NCBI RefSeq assembly: GCF_003815775.1
Contig: NZ_CP033926.1
Location: 1,922,001 to 1,986,000, forward strand
Length of the DNA: 64,000 nucleotides
Reading direction: 5' to 3'
Source of the DNA: Chryseobacterium joostei
GTDB lineage: Bacteria > Bacteroidota > Bacteroidia > Flavobacteriales > Weeksellaceae
Below, piece after piece: positions 28,045-38,282 of the stretch. Under the pieces are notes generated by a model. The model did no database searches. It had not been told where the DNA came from and saw only the letters and a program-made list of their open reading frames with translations. Every line of letters begins with the position of its first letter. Positions within the stretch are counted from its first letter, which is position 1. A program made the translations under genes and the position numbers.

Positions 28045-31000
28045 GACGTGAAAGGGTTTCTAGTTTGATATTGAAAATAGGGTTTCCAGTCCCAGGATGT
28101 ATTTACAAATCCACCATCTTGTATGATTCCATGTATTGCCTTATCTTGTATTGCATGTCTTACATGTTCACTATTCACTCCTACTCTATAATTTTTATAT
28201 CCTACAGACAGAACTCCTAATCTATATTTAGGACCTACTTCATGTACAAAGTCTCTAGGGTACTTTCTTCCAAATGAGGTAGCACCATCTACTCTTGAAA
28301 ATTTTCCTTTTGCATCTGACATTCCTGTACTTTTTTCATAATCTAAGTCTCTGTAGCCTGTAAATAAGTTGAAGCCAGCTGTGAAATCTCCCACACTTAA
28401 GTTTAAAGCAGCAGTTCTATAACTATCTCCTCTATCTCCCAATCCTAATGTTTTTATTCCAAAACCACCATCATTTTCATACATTGCTTTAAAATCTCCA
28501 GCATGGAGTCCTATTACTCCTGTTTTCTGACTTAATTCAGCCATCTCTCCAGATCCGCTCCACCAATTAGATCCTAAAGAAAGGCCATATTTACCATCAT
28601 CATAACTAAGCATTGCAGACTTTCGGTATTCCCAGCCACTAAGACCACTTCCCGCATTGGAGGTTTGATAGGTTACTCCGTATCCTAAGGAAAGTCCAAA
28701 ATCTCCATTTTGATAGCTTATACTAAAGTTAAATCCTGCACTTACTCCCTGCCCTAATGCAATGGATGGTGATATTGAAAAACTGAAGCCGCCTCCTAAA
28801 TTGATATTAAAGCTTGGCATAAAGGACCCTATAAATGCAGACACCATCTGGCTGCCAAAGGAACCGGTGGGGACTCCTATAGCTCCCATAATGGCACCTT
28901 GTATGGCGCCTCCCAAAATAGACATCCCGAATTTACCCCAACTCCAGTCTCCTGTCTGTATGGCTTGTCCTATATAGCTTACGGCACCGGTAGCAGCTCC
29001 TATAATTGCGCCTGCAATTACCAAGGCCCAAATAATTTCGCCACTAGGATCCATATACATCAATGGGTTATTCAATACATATCCAAATCTGTTATAATTC
29101 TGTGTATTAAAGGGATCCTGTATATAATTATCTACAGATAAGAAAGTGTGCAGTTTAGGATCATACATTCTTCCATTCATATGAATAAGCCCAACCTGCA
29201 TGAAGTGTTCATGTCCTGTGTATCCTCTTTCGATAAACAGATCTGCTGCACCTTTTTTCAAATCTATTTTCTTCCCATCTTTCTCCAGATATGTCAAATT
29301 TCCCCAAGGATCAAATTGTCTTCTTTCTTCAGCTTTCCCATCCTTACCGGAAATGGCTAAAATAGTTCCCTGATAATCTCTATGAAGATAGTGAATTCCC
29401 TCGCTCAAGTATTCATCATATATATCAAAATCTTTGACATGAATAACAGGAGCTGAATAAGGATCCCCTGCGATATAAGTAATAATCCTTGTTCTTATAA
29501 ATTGAGCAGGAGCTCTTCCTGGGAAACGATTCTCAATAATTTCAACGGTATTATCATCAGAATAAAGTTTGTTTTTTGCATAATATGTGAAATAACTGTT
29601 ATAATTATATTCTGAAGATGCTCTTGTCTGGTGAATATTGTAGGTGAATTTTGCCATTTCATCACCATCCTGCATAATACTTACAGGATTTTTGTAGGCA
29701 TTATATGAAATAGTCTGGAGTTGGTTTACCTTATAATAAGCATCACCTGTAGGATTTAAATTTATTCCCTTCTTTCTATACCTGTTACCGTCTGCATACT
29801 TGTAATCTCCAACCTCGCTGTTGTTACTTATTCTTCCGTAGGTATCATAGGTTTGCGATTGAACTCCGTTAGGATTGTTCCAGGAGATTAACCGCTGCAT
29901 ATTATCATACTCGAAGCTTTCCTGCCAACCGTTTGTAATTGCATCATTGCTTCTTTTTTTCAATAATCCCGTGCTTCCCTCAAATGTATAATTATTAGAC
30001 AGAATCAAACCGGAATTGTTCTTATGCCTTACTCCTCTTAAAAAATAATTGGCATCATAGGAATTGGCGATATCTGTTCCATTACCAAAATTGGCAGAAA
30101 TTATCTGTCCTTTTTCATTGATACTGCTTAATTTCCAGAGTACATTTCCATTCGCATCATTAATTCCTGTTAGCATTCCACAAGAAGCATATACATTTTC
30201 AATCGTCACTTCACTTGAAAGTGTGCCATAGATCGTATGTTTAGTTTCTCTTTTTACTCTTCCAAAACCATCATAGATAAAGTTTTTCTTAAAAATGGCA
30301 ACACCGTTATTTTCTTCACTTTGAGCTAATCGGTAATAGTTATCATATTGATAGGTATAGGAATTATTTACTCCATTGGACGTTCCTACTTCAGAATCGA
30401 GAAGTCCCTGCGCAGTGTAATTATAAACTATTTTTATATCTGTATTGTCGCCTGTAATGTCTTTTTTGATAGCTCTTCCATACTGATCATAGACATATAC
30501 TGTTTTACCTTTAGGATTTTCTTCTGTCAGAAGTTGCCCCAAACCATCATAAAAATAGGTATAATCTCCTCCGACAGATGGATCGGACATTTTAGTTTTT
30601 CTTCCCCATCCATCCTGTTCTACATTTATAACATGTCCCGCATAATTTGATGACTTCAATCCACCGTTGGCATAATAAGTATAATTAATGACACCTCCAT
30701 TATCAGACATTTTAATTTTATTTCCCCATTCATCCTTAGTAATGGATTGTGTTTGTTGCCCATCAGTAACTGTTGCCGTTAATGCATTATAAGAAGAGGT
30801 AATAATTTTTCCGGTTGGAAAGGTATTCTTGATCACTCTTCCATATACATCATACTCCGTTACAGTCCACTTACTTGGCGAAGTTGTAGAGAAATAAGGT
30901 TCGCTCACCTTATATGGCCTGTCTAAAACATCATAATCTGTTCTTTTTTCAATCCATTTGTCATTAAGAGATAATGCCTTTTCAATACGTGTTCGTCCCC

Positions 31001-34000
31001 AGTTATCGGTATAGGTTTCCTTGATTGCTCCAGTAGGATTCACTACGCGTAACTTGATTCCGTTAATAAAATCTCCTGTGGTAATCCACTCTTGGAAATA
31101 CTGGGTAACATTATTATAAATATCTCTTTCTCCTACTTTTCTTTGCCAGGTATCATATACATTTGAAGCTGTCTGATTTAAATTATTTGTACTGGAAAGC
31201 AACATCCCAAAATTAGGATCATAACTGAATAAAGATGTAGCCCCCAAAACATCAGTAGTTTTAATTGGAAACCTACCTGTAGGATCATACTGCATTTTTT
31301 CAATTCTTGGAGCCACCCCTGTTGCTGAAAGGGTTTTCTGAATATTATTTCCAAATGCATCGTAAACAAAATCTTCGGTAATATAATCTGTATTGTTTCC
31401 TTTCTTCTTGGTTTGGCTAATAAGACCGTTGGCATATGTGATAAGGTCTTCCGTAGAAAAAGTATCAGTTCCAAGCACCTGTATTTCGGTCTTTTTCACT
31501 GGTCTTCCCACATAATACTGACTTCCTGTTCCCGATGGGTTATCTTCATAATCCATCAAGGTTGTTTTTTCTCCACCGTTGGCTACCGTTCTTGTTTTTT
31601 TAGGGTTATTATAAGAATCATAAAGATCATAATATTGGTTGATGGTAGTTCCTGCCAAATTATCAATCTGCTGTACCTGTGATGGCAGATTCACAAAAAC
31701 CTTATTGGTCAGTAACGAAGTTGTATAGCTGTTGATGGTTTTAGAAACAAAGGTACTTGGGGAGTTAAAATCCGGAGTGGAATTGAGATATGTTTCTTTC
31801 ACCGCCCCTCTTTTCTGAGGGTCCTGTAAAGAAACAGTCCAAAAAGGCTGTGTTACAGTTCCTCCATATACGGATGATGTAGCAACTCCCTTAAAACCTA
31901 TTAGGCCCAAGCCTTCCATGTTCATTACAACCCCTTTATATCTATATTCCTGTATTTTGGTTTCTCCATTAAAGCTTTTCTCAACTTTTTTTACAAGTTT
32001 TACAGATGGAGCAATATTAAGATTAATGTAAGGATACTGCTCAGCAGTATCTGCAGTATAAGTACCAGAACCATTTCCCGTATCTATAGCCGCATCATAT
32101 GAAATATCCGTTACCAGATCATTCACCTTAATTCTCTTTAGGGTAACATCTATACGGTTATCTTTTTTGAATGATACATATTTTATTTTATCACCACCAA
32201 AAAAGGCATAATCCAGATTCTGGTTTGTGATATTAGAATTACTTAAAAATATAGGTGTTCCTTTATTAATGGCTCCTCCGTAGGTGTAATTATTTTGCCA
32301 GCCGTCTATATAACCTGAAAAGCTAGGCATTCCGTTCGTATTGCTTCCCATATTGTACTTCACACCTCCTCTGTCTCTGATACTATAATTATCCCCATAG
32401 GCCAAATAAGCTCCATTTTGAGCAGATCCATAGTCTGGCACATTATGAGGAGTCAGAATATCATGGTAGAACAAATCGGCCTTTCCGTCTCCATTTATAT
32501 CTGTAAAAGAATAATAGAACGTTTGAAGCATATGCCCGCAAATATTGGATCCTGATGGCCCCGGATAACAGGTATTCTGAATCTGAGGCTTAAAATAATT
32601 GGTTCCAATATCCCTTACATTTCCCATAAATGATTCTCCGGAACTTATAATGAAAAACCAATTGGTATTGGCATTATCTATAGGAAATACCACATCTGTT
32701 TTACCATCTCCATTAAAGTCGGCAAGATAACATGGCAGATCTTTTTTAATAAGATTATGTGAGAATGATGCCTTTTGAACAAAGGCTCCGTTTTTTGTTC
32801 CGAATACATATAATTGACCGGGATTGAAGACATACAGGTCAGAAACACCATCACCCTCAAAATCTGCCGAATATATTCTGGACTCTCCTGTGATCACACT
32901 GTTGGATCCCAACATGAGAGGATTTTGAACAGCAGAATTGTTCGGATCCAATTTTAATAGGTAAAAACTGGAAATATTAATTGTAACCCCCTGATTACAA
33001 CAACCCGGCGGCGGTCTGTTGGTATCACTTACTTTGGCCGGACCACAGTAATAATTTTGATTAACTGTGTAAGGCCGCAATACTGCCAAAATATCAGAAA
33101 CCCCGTCACCATCAAAATCCCCAACCAAATAATCCTTTGGAATCCTGTTGTAGTAGGTGTTACTTCCATTAATCACATTGCATCTTTCATTCATTGCAGT
33201 ATAAAACCTGTAAGAATTGGTGAATGAAAGATCAAGGGAATTAGCAGAATTAGGAATATAATTATTTATTTTGATCACCTCCTCATCCGTAACGGGAGTT
33301 GTAGTACTGGTTATAACGGTAGAAACAGCATCGAGATTGTAAAACTTATTATTAGGCAGTACTAATTTCGTTGAAAAAATTTCCTTAAACTTTTCAACAT
33401 TAGTCACAGCACCTGCCACATTGGATGTGGAATTCATCAACTGGCTGGAATTGAATCTATAAAGCTGATCTCTGGAATTAGGATAAGTCATAAAATCCAG
33501 AGAGCTATCACTATCAAAATACCCTGAAGTATACTGCCAATTGCTTCTGTCATAGGCCGGAGAAACCCCTGTTATCGTTTTGGAGTTATTGCTGATCCCA
33601 TTCTCTGTATTATCATATTCAAAAGTAACAGGCTTTACCGCTTCGCCACTGCCATTATATTGCTGAACTCCAACAAGTCTTTGATAATTCAATGAAGTTA
33701 CATCGTAAGTCAATTGATATTTTCTGAAAAGCTGGTCATTTCCCGTAACCTCTACCCTATCCAGTTTTCGGTGTGAATAGATATCCCGGGCACCATAAAT
33801 ATAAGCCTGATCTGTGCGGGCTGCATCTTTGTAATAAAACTGTATTTTATTAGGACTGTTATCTGGATTAACCGACGAGTTATTACCATATTCTATTGTT
33901 TTAACGTAGATATAGTTATTAAAGCTGTCATAGGTAAATTTAATCCTGTTTTGCTGGGCATCTTCAATATAATTGATCTTCCATTCATAACTATTGGATC

Positions 34001-34508
34001 CCAAAAAGCCACTTCCACCTCCATATTTTGTGGTTTTACCATCAGGATAATATACCATAAAATATTCCGGTCCGTTGGCAATATTTCCGTGGGAAACAAT
34101 TTTAACGTTAGAATACTGTTCTGTCTGATATTCTGCGCCGTCTGCACCATATGTACCGGACTTCAGAAGCAATCGCTGCCCATCAAAGGCAAATCTGTCA
34201 GTATCGTTATAGTTCACCCCGTCAATCACTCCATCATGGAATTTTGTAGAAGCCACTCTGGTAATGGATGATATTCCGCCAATATTCCAACCCCATCCTG
34301 CAACCCCATTTCCTGCCTGGCTGGAGTAAGTCAAGGAAATACTTGGTGCTACATTTTTAATCCCGGGGAGATTGGCAATAGGTATCGTATAATTAGCACT
34401 TCCTCCCGGAGATACTGATAACTCACCCGATGTCTGTCCTACAGACTGCCCATTCAGTAGCCCCACTACTGAGAGTAGAGCTAATAAAAAGTAAATTTTG
34501 ATTCTCAT
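28038..34508 (-). CDS. Giant SpvB/FG-GAP/RHS polymorphic toxin with type-23-like tip
   Basis: A 2156-residue exported protein. Order: signal peptide (1-20); SpvB-like domain beginning with the Ser-Val-Ser-Pro-Gly-Gly-Ser-Ala motif; FG-GAP/VCBS calcium loops of the form Asp-x-x-Gly-Asp-Gly-x-x-Asp at about 465-680; a long series of YD (RHS) repeats; an RHS core from about 1700 (His-Tyr-Leu-His-Arg-Asp-Tyr-Gln-Gly) to Met-Asp-Pro-Ser-Gly-Glu near 1822; then a 335-residue tip. The tip has a glycine-rich hydrophobic start, tandem Gly/Ser beta segments, and ends with a region matching my memory of polymorphic toxin type 23 (Arg-Leu-Gly-Val-Leu-x-Val-Gly-Tyr, Asn-Ser-Glu-x-Val-Arg-His). No T9SS tail of its own; an adjacent T9SS-tailed gene precedes it. 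Confidence 0.88.
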   Translation of the reverse strand: MRIKIYFLLALLSVVGLLNGQSVGQTSGELSVSPGGSANYTIPIANLPGIKNVAPSISLTYSSQAGNGVAGWGWNIGGISSITRVASTKFHDGVIDGVNYNDTDRFAFDGQRLLLKSGTYGADGAEYQTEQYSNVKIVSHGNIANGPEYFMVYYPDGKTTKYGGGSGFLGSNSYEWKINYIEDAQQNRIKFTYDSFNNYIYVKTIEYGNNSSVNPDNSPNKIQFYYKDAARTDQAYIYGARDIYSHRKLDRVEVTGNDQLFRKYQLTYDVTSLNYQRLVGVQQYNGSGEAVKPVTFEYDNTENGISNNSKTITGVSPAYDRSNWQYTSGYFDSDSSLDFMTYPNSRDQLYRFNSSQLMNSTSNVAGAVTNVEKFKEIFSTKLVLPNNKFYNLDAVSTVITSTTTPVTDEEVIKINNYIPNSANSLDLSFTNSYRFYTAMNERCNVINGSNTYYNRIPKDYLVGDFDGDGVSDILAVLRPYTVNQNYYCGPAKVSDTNRPPPGCCNQGVTINISSFYLLKLDPNNSAVQNPLMLGSNSVITGESRIYSADFEGDGVSDLYVFNPGQLYVFGTKNGAFVQKASFSHNLIKKDLPCYLADFNGDGKTDVVFPIDNANTNWFFIISSGESFMGNVRDIGTNYFKPQIQNTCYPGPSGSNICGHMLQTFYYSFTDINGDGKADLFYHDILTPHNVPDYGSAQNGAYLAYGDNYSIRDRGGVKYNMGSNTNGMPSFSGYIDGWQNNYTYGGAINKGTPIFLSNSNITNQNLDYAFFGGDKIKYVSFKKDNRIDVTLKRIKVNDLVTDISYDAAIDTGNGSGTYTADTAEQYPYINLNIAPSVKLVKKVEKSFNGETKIQEYRYKGVVMNMEGLGLIGFKGVATSSVYGGTVTQPFWTVSLQDPQKRGAVKETYLNSTPDFNSPSTFVSKTINSYTTSLLTNKVFVNLPSQVQQIDNLAGTTINQYYDLYDSYNNPKKTRTVANGGEKTTLMDYEDNPSGTGSQYYVGRPVKKTEIQVLGTDTFSTEDLITYANGLISQTKKKGNNTDYITEDFVYDAFGNNIQKTLSATGVAPRIEKMQYDPTGRFPIKTTDVLGATSLFSYDPNFGMLLSSTNNLNQTASNVYDTWQRKVGERDIYNNVTQYFQEWITTGDFINGIKLRVVNPTGAIKETYTDNWGRTRIEKALSLNDKWIEKRTDYDVLDRPYKVSEPYFSTTSPSKWTVTEYDVYGRVIKNTFPTGKIITSSYNALTATVTDGQQTQSITKDEWGNKIKMSDNGGVINYTYYANGGLKSSNYAGHVINVEQDGWGRKTKMSDPSVGGDYTYFYDGLGQLLTEENPKGKTVYVYDQYGRAIKKDITGDNTDIKIVYNYTAQGLLDSEVGTSNGVNNSYTYQYDNYYRLAQSEENNGVAIFKKNFIYDGFGRVKRETKHTIYGTLSSEVTIENVYASCGMLTGINDANGNVLWKLSSINEKGQIISANFGNGTDIANSYDANYFLRGVRHKNNSGLILSNNYTFEGSTGLLKKRSNDAITNGWQESFEYDNMQRLISWNNPNGVQSQTYDTYGRISNNSEVGDYKYADGNRYRKKGINLNPTGDAYYKVNQLQTISYNAYKNPVSIMQDGDEMAKFTYNIHQTRASSEYNYNSYFTYYAKNKLYSDDNTVEIIENRFPGRAPAQFIRTRIITYIAGDPYSAPVIHVKDFDIYDEYLSEGIHYLHRDYQGTILAISGKDGKAEERRQFDPWGNLTYLEKDGKKIDLKKGAADLFIERGYTGHEHFMQVGLIHMNGRMYDPKLHTFLSVDNYIQDPFNTQNYNRFGYVLNNPLMYMDPSGEIIWALVIAGAIIGAATGAVSYIGQAIQTGDWSWGKFGMSILGGAIQGAIMGAIGVPTGSFGSQMVSAFIGSFMPSFNINLGGGFSFSISPSIALGQGVSAGFNFSISYQNGDFGLSLGYGVTYQTSNAGSGLSGWEYRKSAMLSYDDGKYGLSLGSNWWSGSGEMAELSQKTGVIGLHAGDFKAMYENDGGFGIKTLGLGDRGDSYRTAALNLSVGDFTAGFNLFTGYRDLDYEKSTGMSDAKGKFSRVDGATSFGRKYPRDFVHEVGPKYRLGVLSVGYKNYRVGVNSEHVRHAIQDKAIHGIIQDGGFVNTSWDWKPYFQYQTRNPFTSW

Positions 34509-34523
34509 GGTTTGTAGTTTGGG

Positions 34524-34985
34524 TTATTGTTTTAAAATCTTGTAGGTCAGCTTTTCTCCGGTATTCAAATGGAAAACAACCACATACATTCCTATCGGCT
34601 TATCCGAAAGGTCCAATACCACTTTATTTTCTCTTTTATCAAAGGTAAGCTCCCGGTACTGGGTAAAGTTGTAGGCTATATATTCCACTTTTTGGATCAT
34701 AGCACCAAATTCAGGAGACCACACAAGGGTCGCCTTGTCTTTCGTTGGGTTCGGGTAAATTTTAACCTGATACTCTGGAGGAGGAAACTCTTTTTTACCG
34801 AGCTGTTCATCGACGAGTGCATTTTTATCTGCAATTAAGCATAAAGCACAATATCGTCTTACGATTTGATTTCCTCCGCTATCATACTCAAATGATAGCG
34901 ACTGTGATTTAATTCCCTCTATTGAAATCAATAAGAAAAGAATTAGCAGTAAATTTTTTCTCATAAACAATATCTTAGTATTCAC
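34524..34985 (-). CDS. Small T9SS-sorted protein upstream of the RHS toxin
   Basis: A 153-residue exported protein; the signal peptide probably starts at Met8 (34964). After it comes a short YD-like stretch (Ser-Phe-Glu-Tyr-Asp-Ser-Gly-Gly-Asn-Gln), a Cys-x-x-Cys, and a C-terminal T9SS type A sorting domain with the characteristic Ile-Tyr-Pro-Asn-Pro-Thr and final Gly-Met-Tyr-Val-Val...Leu-Lys-Gln. It is first in the operon and 15 bp before the RHS gene. Because the RHS protein lacks a sorting tail, this one could be an adaptor or anchor for it (inference). Confidence 0.8.
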   Translation of the reverse strand: MNTKILFMRKNLLLILFLLISIEGIKSQSLSFEYDSGGNQIVRRYCALCLIADKNALVDEQLGKKEFPPPEYQVKIYPNPTKDKATLVWSPEFGAMIQKVEYIAYNFTQYRELTFDKRENKVVLDLSDKPIGMYVVVFHLNTGEKLTYKILKQ

Positions 34986-35118
34986 AAAAGTCCAGAAAAC
35001 AAATCAGTTGCGAAAGGACAATGTATCATAGATCAGGGATATAAATAAGATTAATTGTCTAAAAATTAACCATTATTTGTTTTTTTTAGATATTTTTGAT
35101 AAAAAAACACTAATTACC

Positions 35119-36087
35119 ATGAAAAATTATCAGAAAAACCTTTTTGAATTACTATTAAAGGAATCCGGAGGAAAAAAAAACCTGGTAGATATCATGATTG
35201 ACAAACTGGCACTTTCCAATGATACTGCTTACAGGAGAATCAGTGGCAGAAGCCATATCACCCTGAATGAAGGCATTTCGCTGGCTTCTCATTTTGGGGT
35301 TTCATTGGATTTGATTCACAACTCAGCACCGAATAACGCTGTTTTGAACAAGATTCATGATATTTATAATATTGATGATCTGGAAATGTATTTCGATTCC
35401 TCCATTAGAAACCTACAGAAAGTTAAAAATAATCCTGATGTAGAATTTATCTATGCTGCCAAGGATATTCCGCTTTTTTATTTTATGAGGTTTGAGAATT
35501 TGAGAAAATTCAAAATCTATGCATGGCTAAAGTTGATGGATGTTGTCTTTTTCTCTCAGAGAATCAGTTTCGAAGACTTTGAAATTCCTGAAAAAATCAG
35601 TCAGAAAGCGATTCTTTTATCTGAGGTGTATAACGATGTAAATTCCACGGAAGTATGGAGTAATGTTACCATCTATACTCTTCTTGAGCAAATCATTTAT
35701 TTTCATCAACTAGAATCAATCAACACGGAAAACGCCCTAAAGATTTGTGAAGAAATTACAGAAATGCTTACTCAAATAGAAGAAGAAGTCATTAGTGAGA
35801 AAAAAGGATCACTCAAATTATATCAGAACGACCTTCTGATCATGAATAATAGTGTCTTTATAAGATTTTCTGACCAGAAAATGCTCTTTTTACCCTACAA
35901 TATTCTGAGCTATTATTACACATTGGATGAGAGAGTCTGTGGGAACTATGAAAAAAGTCTTGAACTAATTTTGAAAAACTCGGAACTTCTTTCTGCCAAC
36001 AATAAAGCCAGGCATATTTTCTTCAACAAAATGTATAAAAAAGTAGAGGAAATAAAAAAGATGCTGCAAACCTATCATCAGTCATAA
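35119..36087 (+). CDS. HTH transcriptional regulator, BetR-like
   Basis: A 322-residue protein from ATG 35119. The N-terminal ~65 residues contain a helix-turn-helix (Leu-Ser-Asn-Asp-Thr-Ala-Tyr-Arg-Arg-Ile-Ser-Gly-Arg as recognition region, then Ile-Thr-Leu-Asn-Glu-Gly). The remainder is helical and lacks a recognised ligand domain; the family is common in Bacteroidota as solitary regulators. It is divergent from the toxin operon, with 133 bp between, so it may control that operon, itself, or ppk1. A TATTTTTG -7-like element lies at 35091-35098. An upstream in-frame Met at 35077 is unlikely as start because it falls in that promoter-like region. Confidence 0.75.
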   Translation: MKNYQKNLFELLLKESGGKKNLVDIMIDKLALSNDTAYRRISGRSHITLNEGISLASHFGVSLDLIHNSAPNNAVLNKIHDIYNIDDLEMYFDSSIRNLQKVKNNPDVEFIYAAKDIPLFYFMRFENLRKFKIYAWLKLMDVVFFSQRISFEDFEIPEKISQKAILLSEVYNDVNSTEVWSNVTIYTLLEQIIYFHQLESINTENALKICEEITEMLTQIEEEVISEKKGSLKLYQNDLLIMNNSVFIRFSDQKMLFLPYNILSYYYTLDERVCGNYEKSLELILKNSELLSANNKARHIFFNKMYKKVEEIKKMLQTYHQS

Positions 36088-36181
36088 AGACATCTATCCC
36101 TTGAAATAACACAGGCTCAGGAATTGCTAAAATTAATCAAAGTTTAACCTAATAAATAGAGCCAGAAACTTTACGAATTAT

Positions 36182-36189
36182 TATTTTTG
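36182..36189 (+). promoter_or_regulatory. TAnnTTTG -7-like element before ppk1
   Basis: TATTTTTG lies 20 bp before the ppk1 start and matches the Bacteroidota -7 consensus. No good -33 TTG is seen at the expected distance, so this is a weak call; the same 14 bases (TATTTTTGATAAAA) also occur before the regulator at 35091. Confidence 0.35.
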
Positions 36190-36209
36190 ATAAAATATAT
36201 ACATTTAGA

Positions 36210-38282
36210 ATGTCATTACACTTTAATCCACGAGATATTACATGGCTTGCTTTTAACGAAAGGGTTTTACAGGAAGCCATGGACGAAAAGGTTCCTTTGC
36301 ATTTAAGAATACGTTTTCTTGGAATTTTCTCCAATAATCTGGATGAGTTTTTCAGAGTGCGTGTTGCCGGATTAAAGCGTGCCATGGATTTTAAGGAAAA
36401 AGTCATTGCAGAGTCTTTTTACCAGCCTCCTTCCAAGATTCTTCAAAGGATCAACGAAATTGTAATGAGGCAGCAGCTGAACTTCGACAAAACCTGGAAA
36501 AACATCCAGGCTGAAATGGCTGACCATAAAGTTTCCATCAAAAATTCTAAAAACCTAACCGCAAATCAAAAGGAATTTGTAAGAAGATATTTCGATGAGG
36601 TGGTAGAATCCAATGTGATTCCTATTCTTCTTCACGAAAATACCCCAATGCCCTACCTGAGAGATAAAAGTCTCTATCTGGGGGTTGCTATGAGAAAAAA
36701 AGACTGGCAGTATTCCAGTAACTACGCCATTATTGAAATTCCGTCACGTTTTGTAGGAAGATTTGTCTTGCTGCCTACTGAAGATCCGGAAGAAAAAAAT
36801 GTAATGCTTCTGGAAGATGTAATTACATTCAACCTCCCCCATATTTTCTCTTATTTCGGGTATGATGAATTTGCAGCAAATGCATTTAAAGTTACTAAAG
36901 ATGCTGAGTTGGATCTGGATAATGACATCCGTACCAACTTTGCAGAAAAAATAGAAAAAGGACTCAAAAACCGAAGAAAAGGAAAACCTACCCGATTCGT
37001 TTTTGACAAGGACATGGATAAAGCCTTACTGGAGCTCCTTATCCGAAAATTGAATTTAACCAAAAAAGACAGTATTATTCCGGGAGGAAAAATTCATAAT
37101 TTCAAACATTTCATGGACTTCCCTGATGTTTTTGAAACCTATGCAAGACCTGTGGAAAGAACTTCTTTTACCCATCAGGCATTTGAACATGGTGAAAGAG
37201 TAACGGACGTTATTTTAAAGGAGGATGTATTGCTTACATTTCCTTATCATAAATACAATCCGGTTATTGATCTTCTTCGTGAAGCGGCCATGGATCCGGA
37301 TGTAAAATCCATACAAATCACAGCTTATCGTCTGGCGAGCAGTTCAAAGATCATCAATGCATTGATCTATGCCGCAAGAAACGGTAAGGAAGTTACTGTA
37401 ATGCTTGAGCTTCAGGCAAGATTTGATGAAGAATCCAATCTGGAATGGAAAGATATGCTGGAACCGGAGGGAATTACAGTTCTTGTAGGCCTTCCCAACA
37501 AAAAAGTTCATGCCAAGCTTTGTGTTATCAAGAAAAGAGCCCATAACAAAACAATTCAATATGGGTTTGTGAGTACCGGAAACTTTAATGAAAAAACGGC
37601 CAGAATCTATGGTGACCACTTGCTTCTTACTGCAGATCGTGGTATCATGGCCGATATTAATAAGGTATTCAATGTACTGAAAAAGCCAAAGGATGATTAC
37701 CTTCCGGTATTAAAAACTTGTAAAAATTTACTGGTTTGTCCGCAGTTTATGCGTGAGAAGATCGTTCATCACATTGATAAGGAAATTGAAGAGGCTAAAG
37801 TGGGAAGAAAAGCCGAAATTATCGTCAAGGCCAATTCTTTAAGTGACAGACTCTTGATTGAAAAACTATACGATGCAGCAAAAGCCGGAGTGATTGTAAG
37901 ATTAATTGTACGAGGAATTTACTGCGTTATTAACCAAAGAGATTTTAAGGAAAAAATTAAAGGTATAAGTATCGTAGATGAATATCTGGAACACGCCAGA
38001 GTAATGTATTTCTACAATAAAGGAGCAGAAGATATGTATATTTCCTCTGCTGACTGGATGACCAGAAACCTTGATTACAGAATTGAAGCTGCCGCCAAGA
38101 TCACAGATAAAAATCTTAAAAAGGAACTAAAGGATATTCTTGACATCCAGCTTAGGGATAATGTAAAAGCAAGAATACTAGACAAAAAACTAAGCAACGA
38201 GTATGTAAGAAACGACAAAAAGGAATGTCGTTCACAAATAGAAACCTATAAATATTTAAAGGCTAAAACGAGCAAAAAATGA
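36210..38282 (+). CDS. ppk1: Polyphosphate kinase 1
   Basis: Reversible transfer of the ATP gamma-phosphate onto polyphosphate; membrane-associated enzyme of 690 residues. The N-terminal domain has the Phe-Leu-Gly-Ile-Phe-Ser-Asn-Asn-Leu-Asp-Glu-Phe-Phe motif. His434 in Lys-Val-His-Ala-Lys is the autophosphorylated histidine (E. coli His435), and His595 in Leu-Glu-His-Ala-Arg matches the second catalytic His. Arg-rich phosphate-binding motifs of the HKD domains are intact. The next gene, an exopolyphosphatase, overlaps by 4 bp, so synthesis and breakdown of polyP are co-translated. Confidence 0.97.
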   Translation: MSLHFNPRDITWLAFNERVLQEAMDEKVPLHLRIRFLGIFSNNLDEFFRVRVAGLKRAMDFKEKVIAESFYQPPSKILQRINEIVMRQQLNFDKTWKNIQAEMADHKVSIKNSKNLTANQKEFVRRYFDEVVESNVIPILLHENTPMPYLRDKSLYLGVAMRKKDWQYSSNYAIIEIPSRFVGRFVLLPTEDPEEKNVMLLEDVITFNLPHIFSYFGYDEFAANAFKVTKDAELDLDNDIRTNFAEKIEKGLKNRRKGKPTRFVFDKDMDKALLELLIRKLNLTKKDSIIPGGKIHNFKHFMDFPDVFETYARPVERTSFTHQAFEHGERVTDVILKEDVLLTFPYHKYNPVIDLLREAAMDPDVKSIQITAYRLASSSKIINALIYAARNGKEVTVMLELQARFDEESNLEWKDMLEPEGITVLVGLPNKKVHAKLCVIKKRAHNKTIQYGFVSTGNFNEKTARIYGDHLLLTADRGIMADINKVFNVLKKPKDDYLPVLKTCKNLLVCPQFMREKIVHHIDKEIEEAKVGRKAEIIVKANSLSDRLLIEKLYDAAKAGVIVRLIVRGIYCVINQRDFKEKIKGISIVDEYLEHARVMYFYNKGAEDMYISSADWMTRNLDYRIEAAAKITDKNLKKELKDILDIQLRDNVKARILDKKLSNEYVRNDKKECRSQIETYKYLKAKTSKK

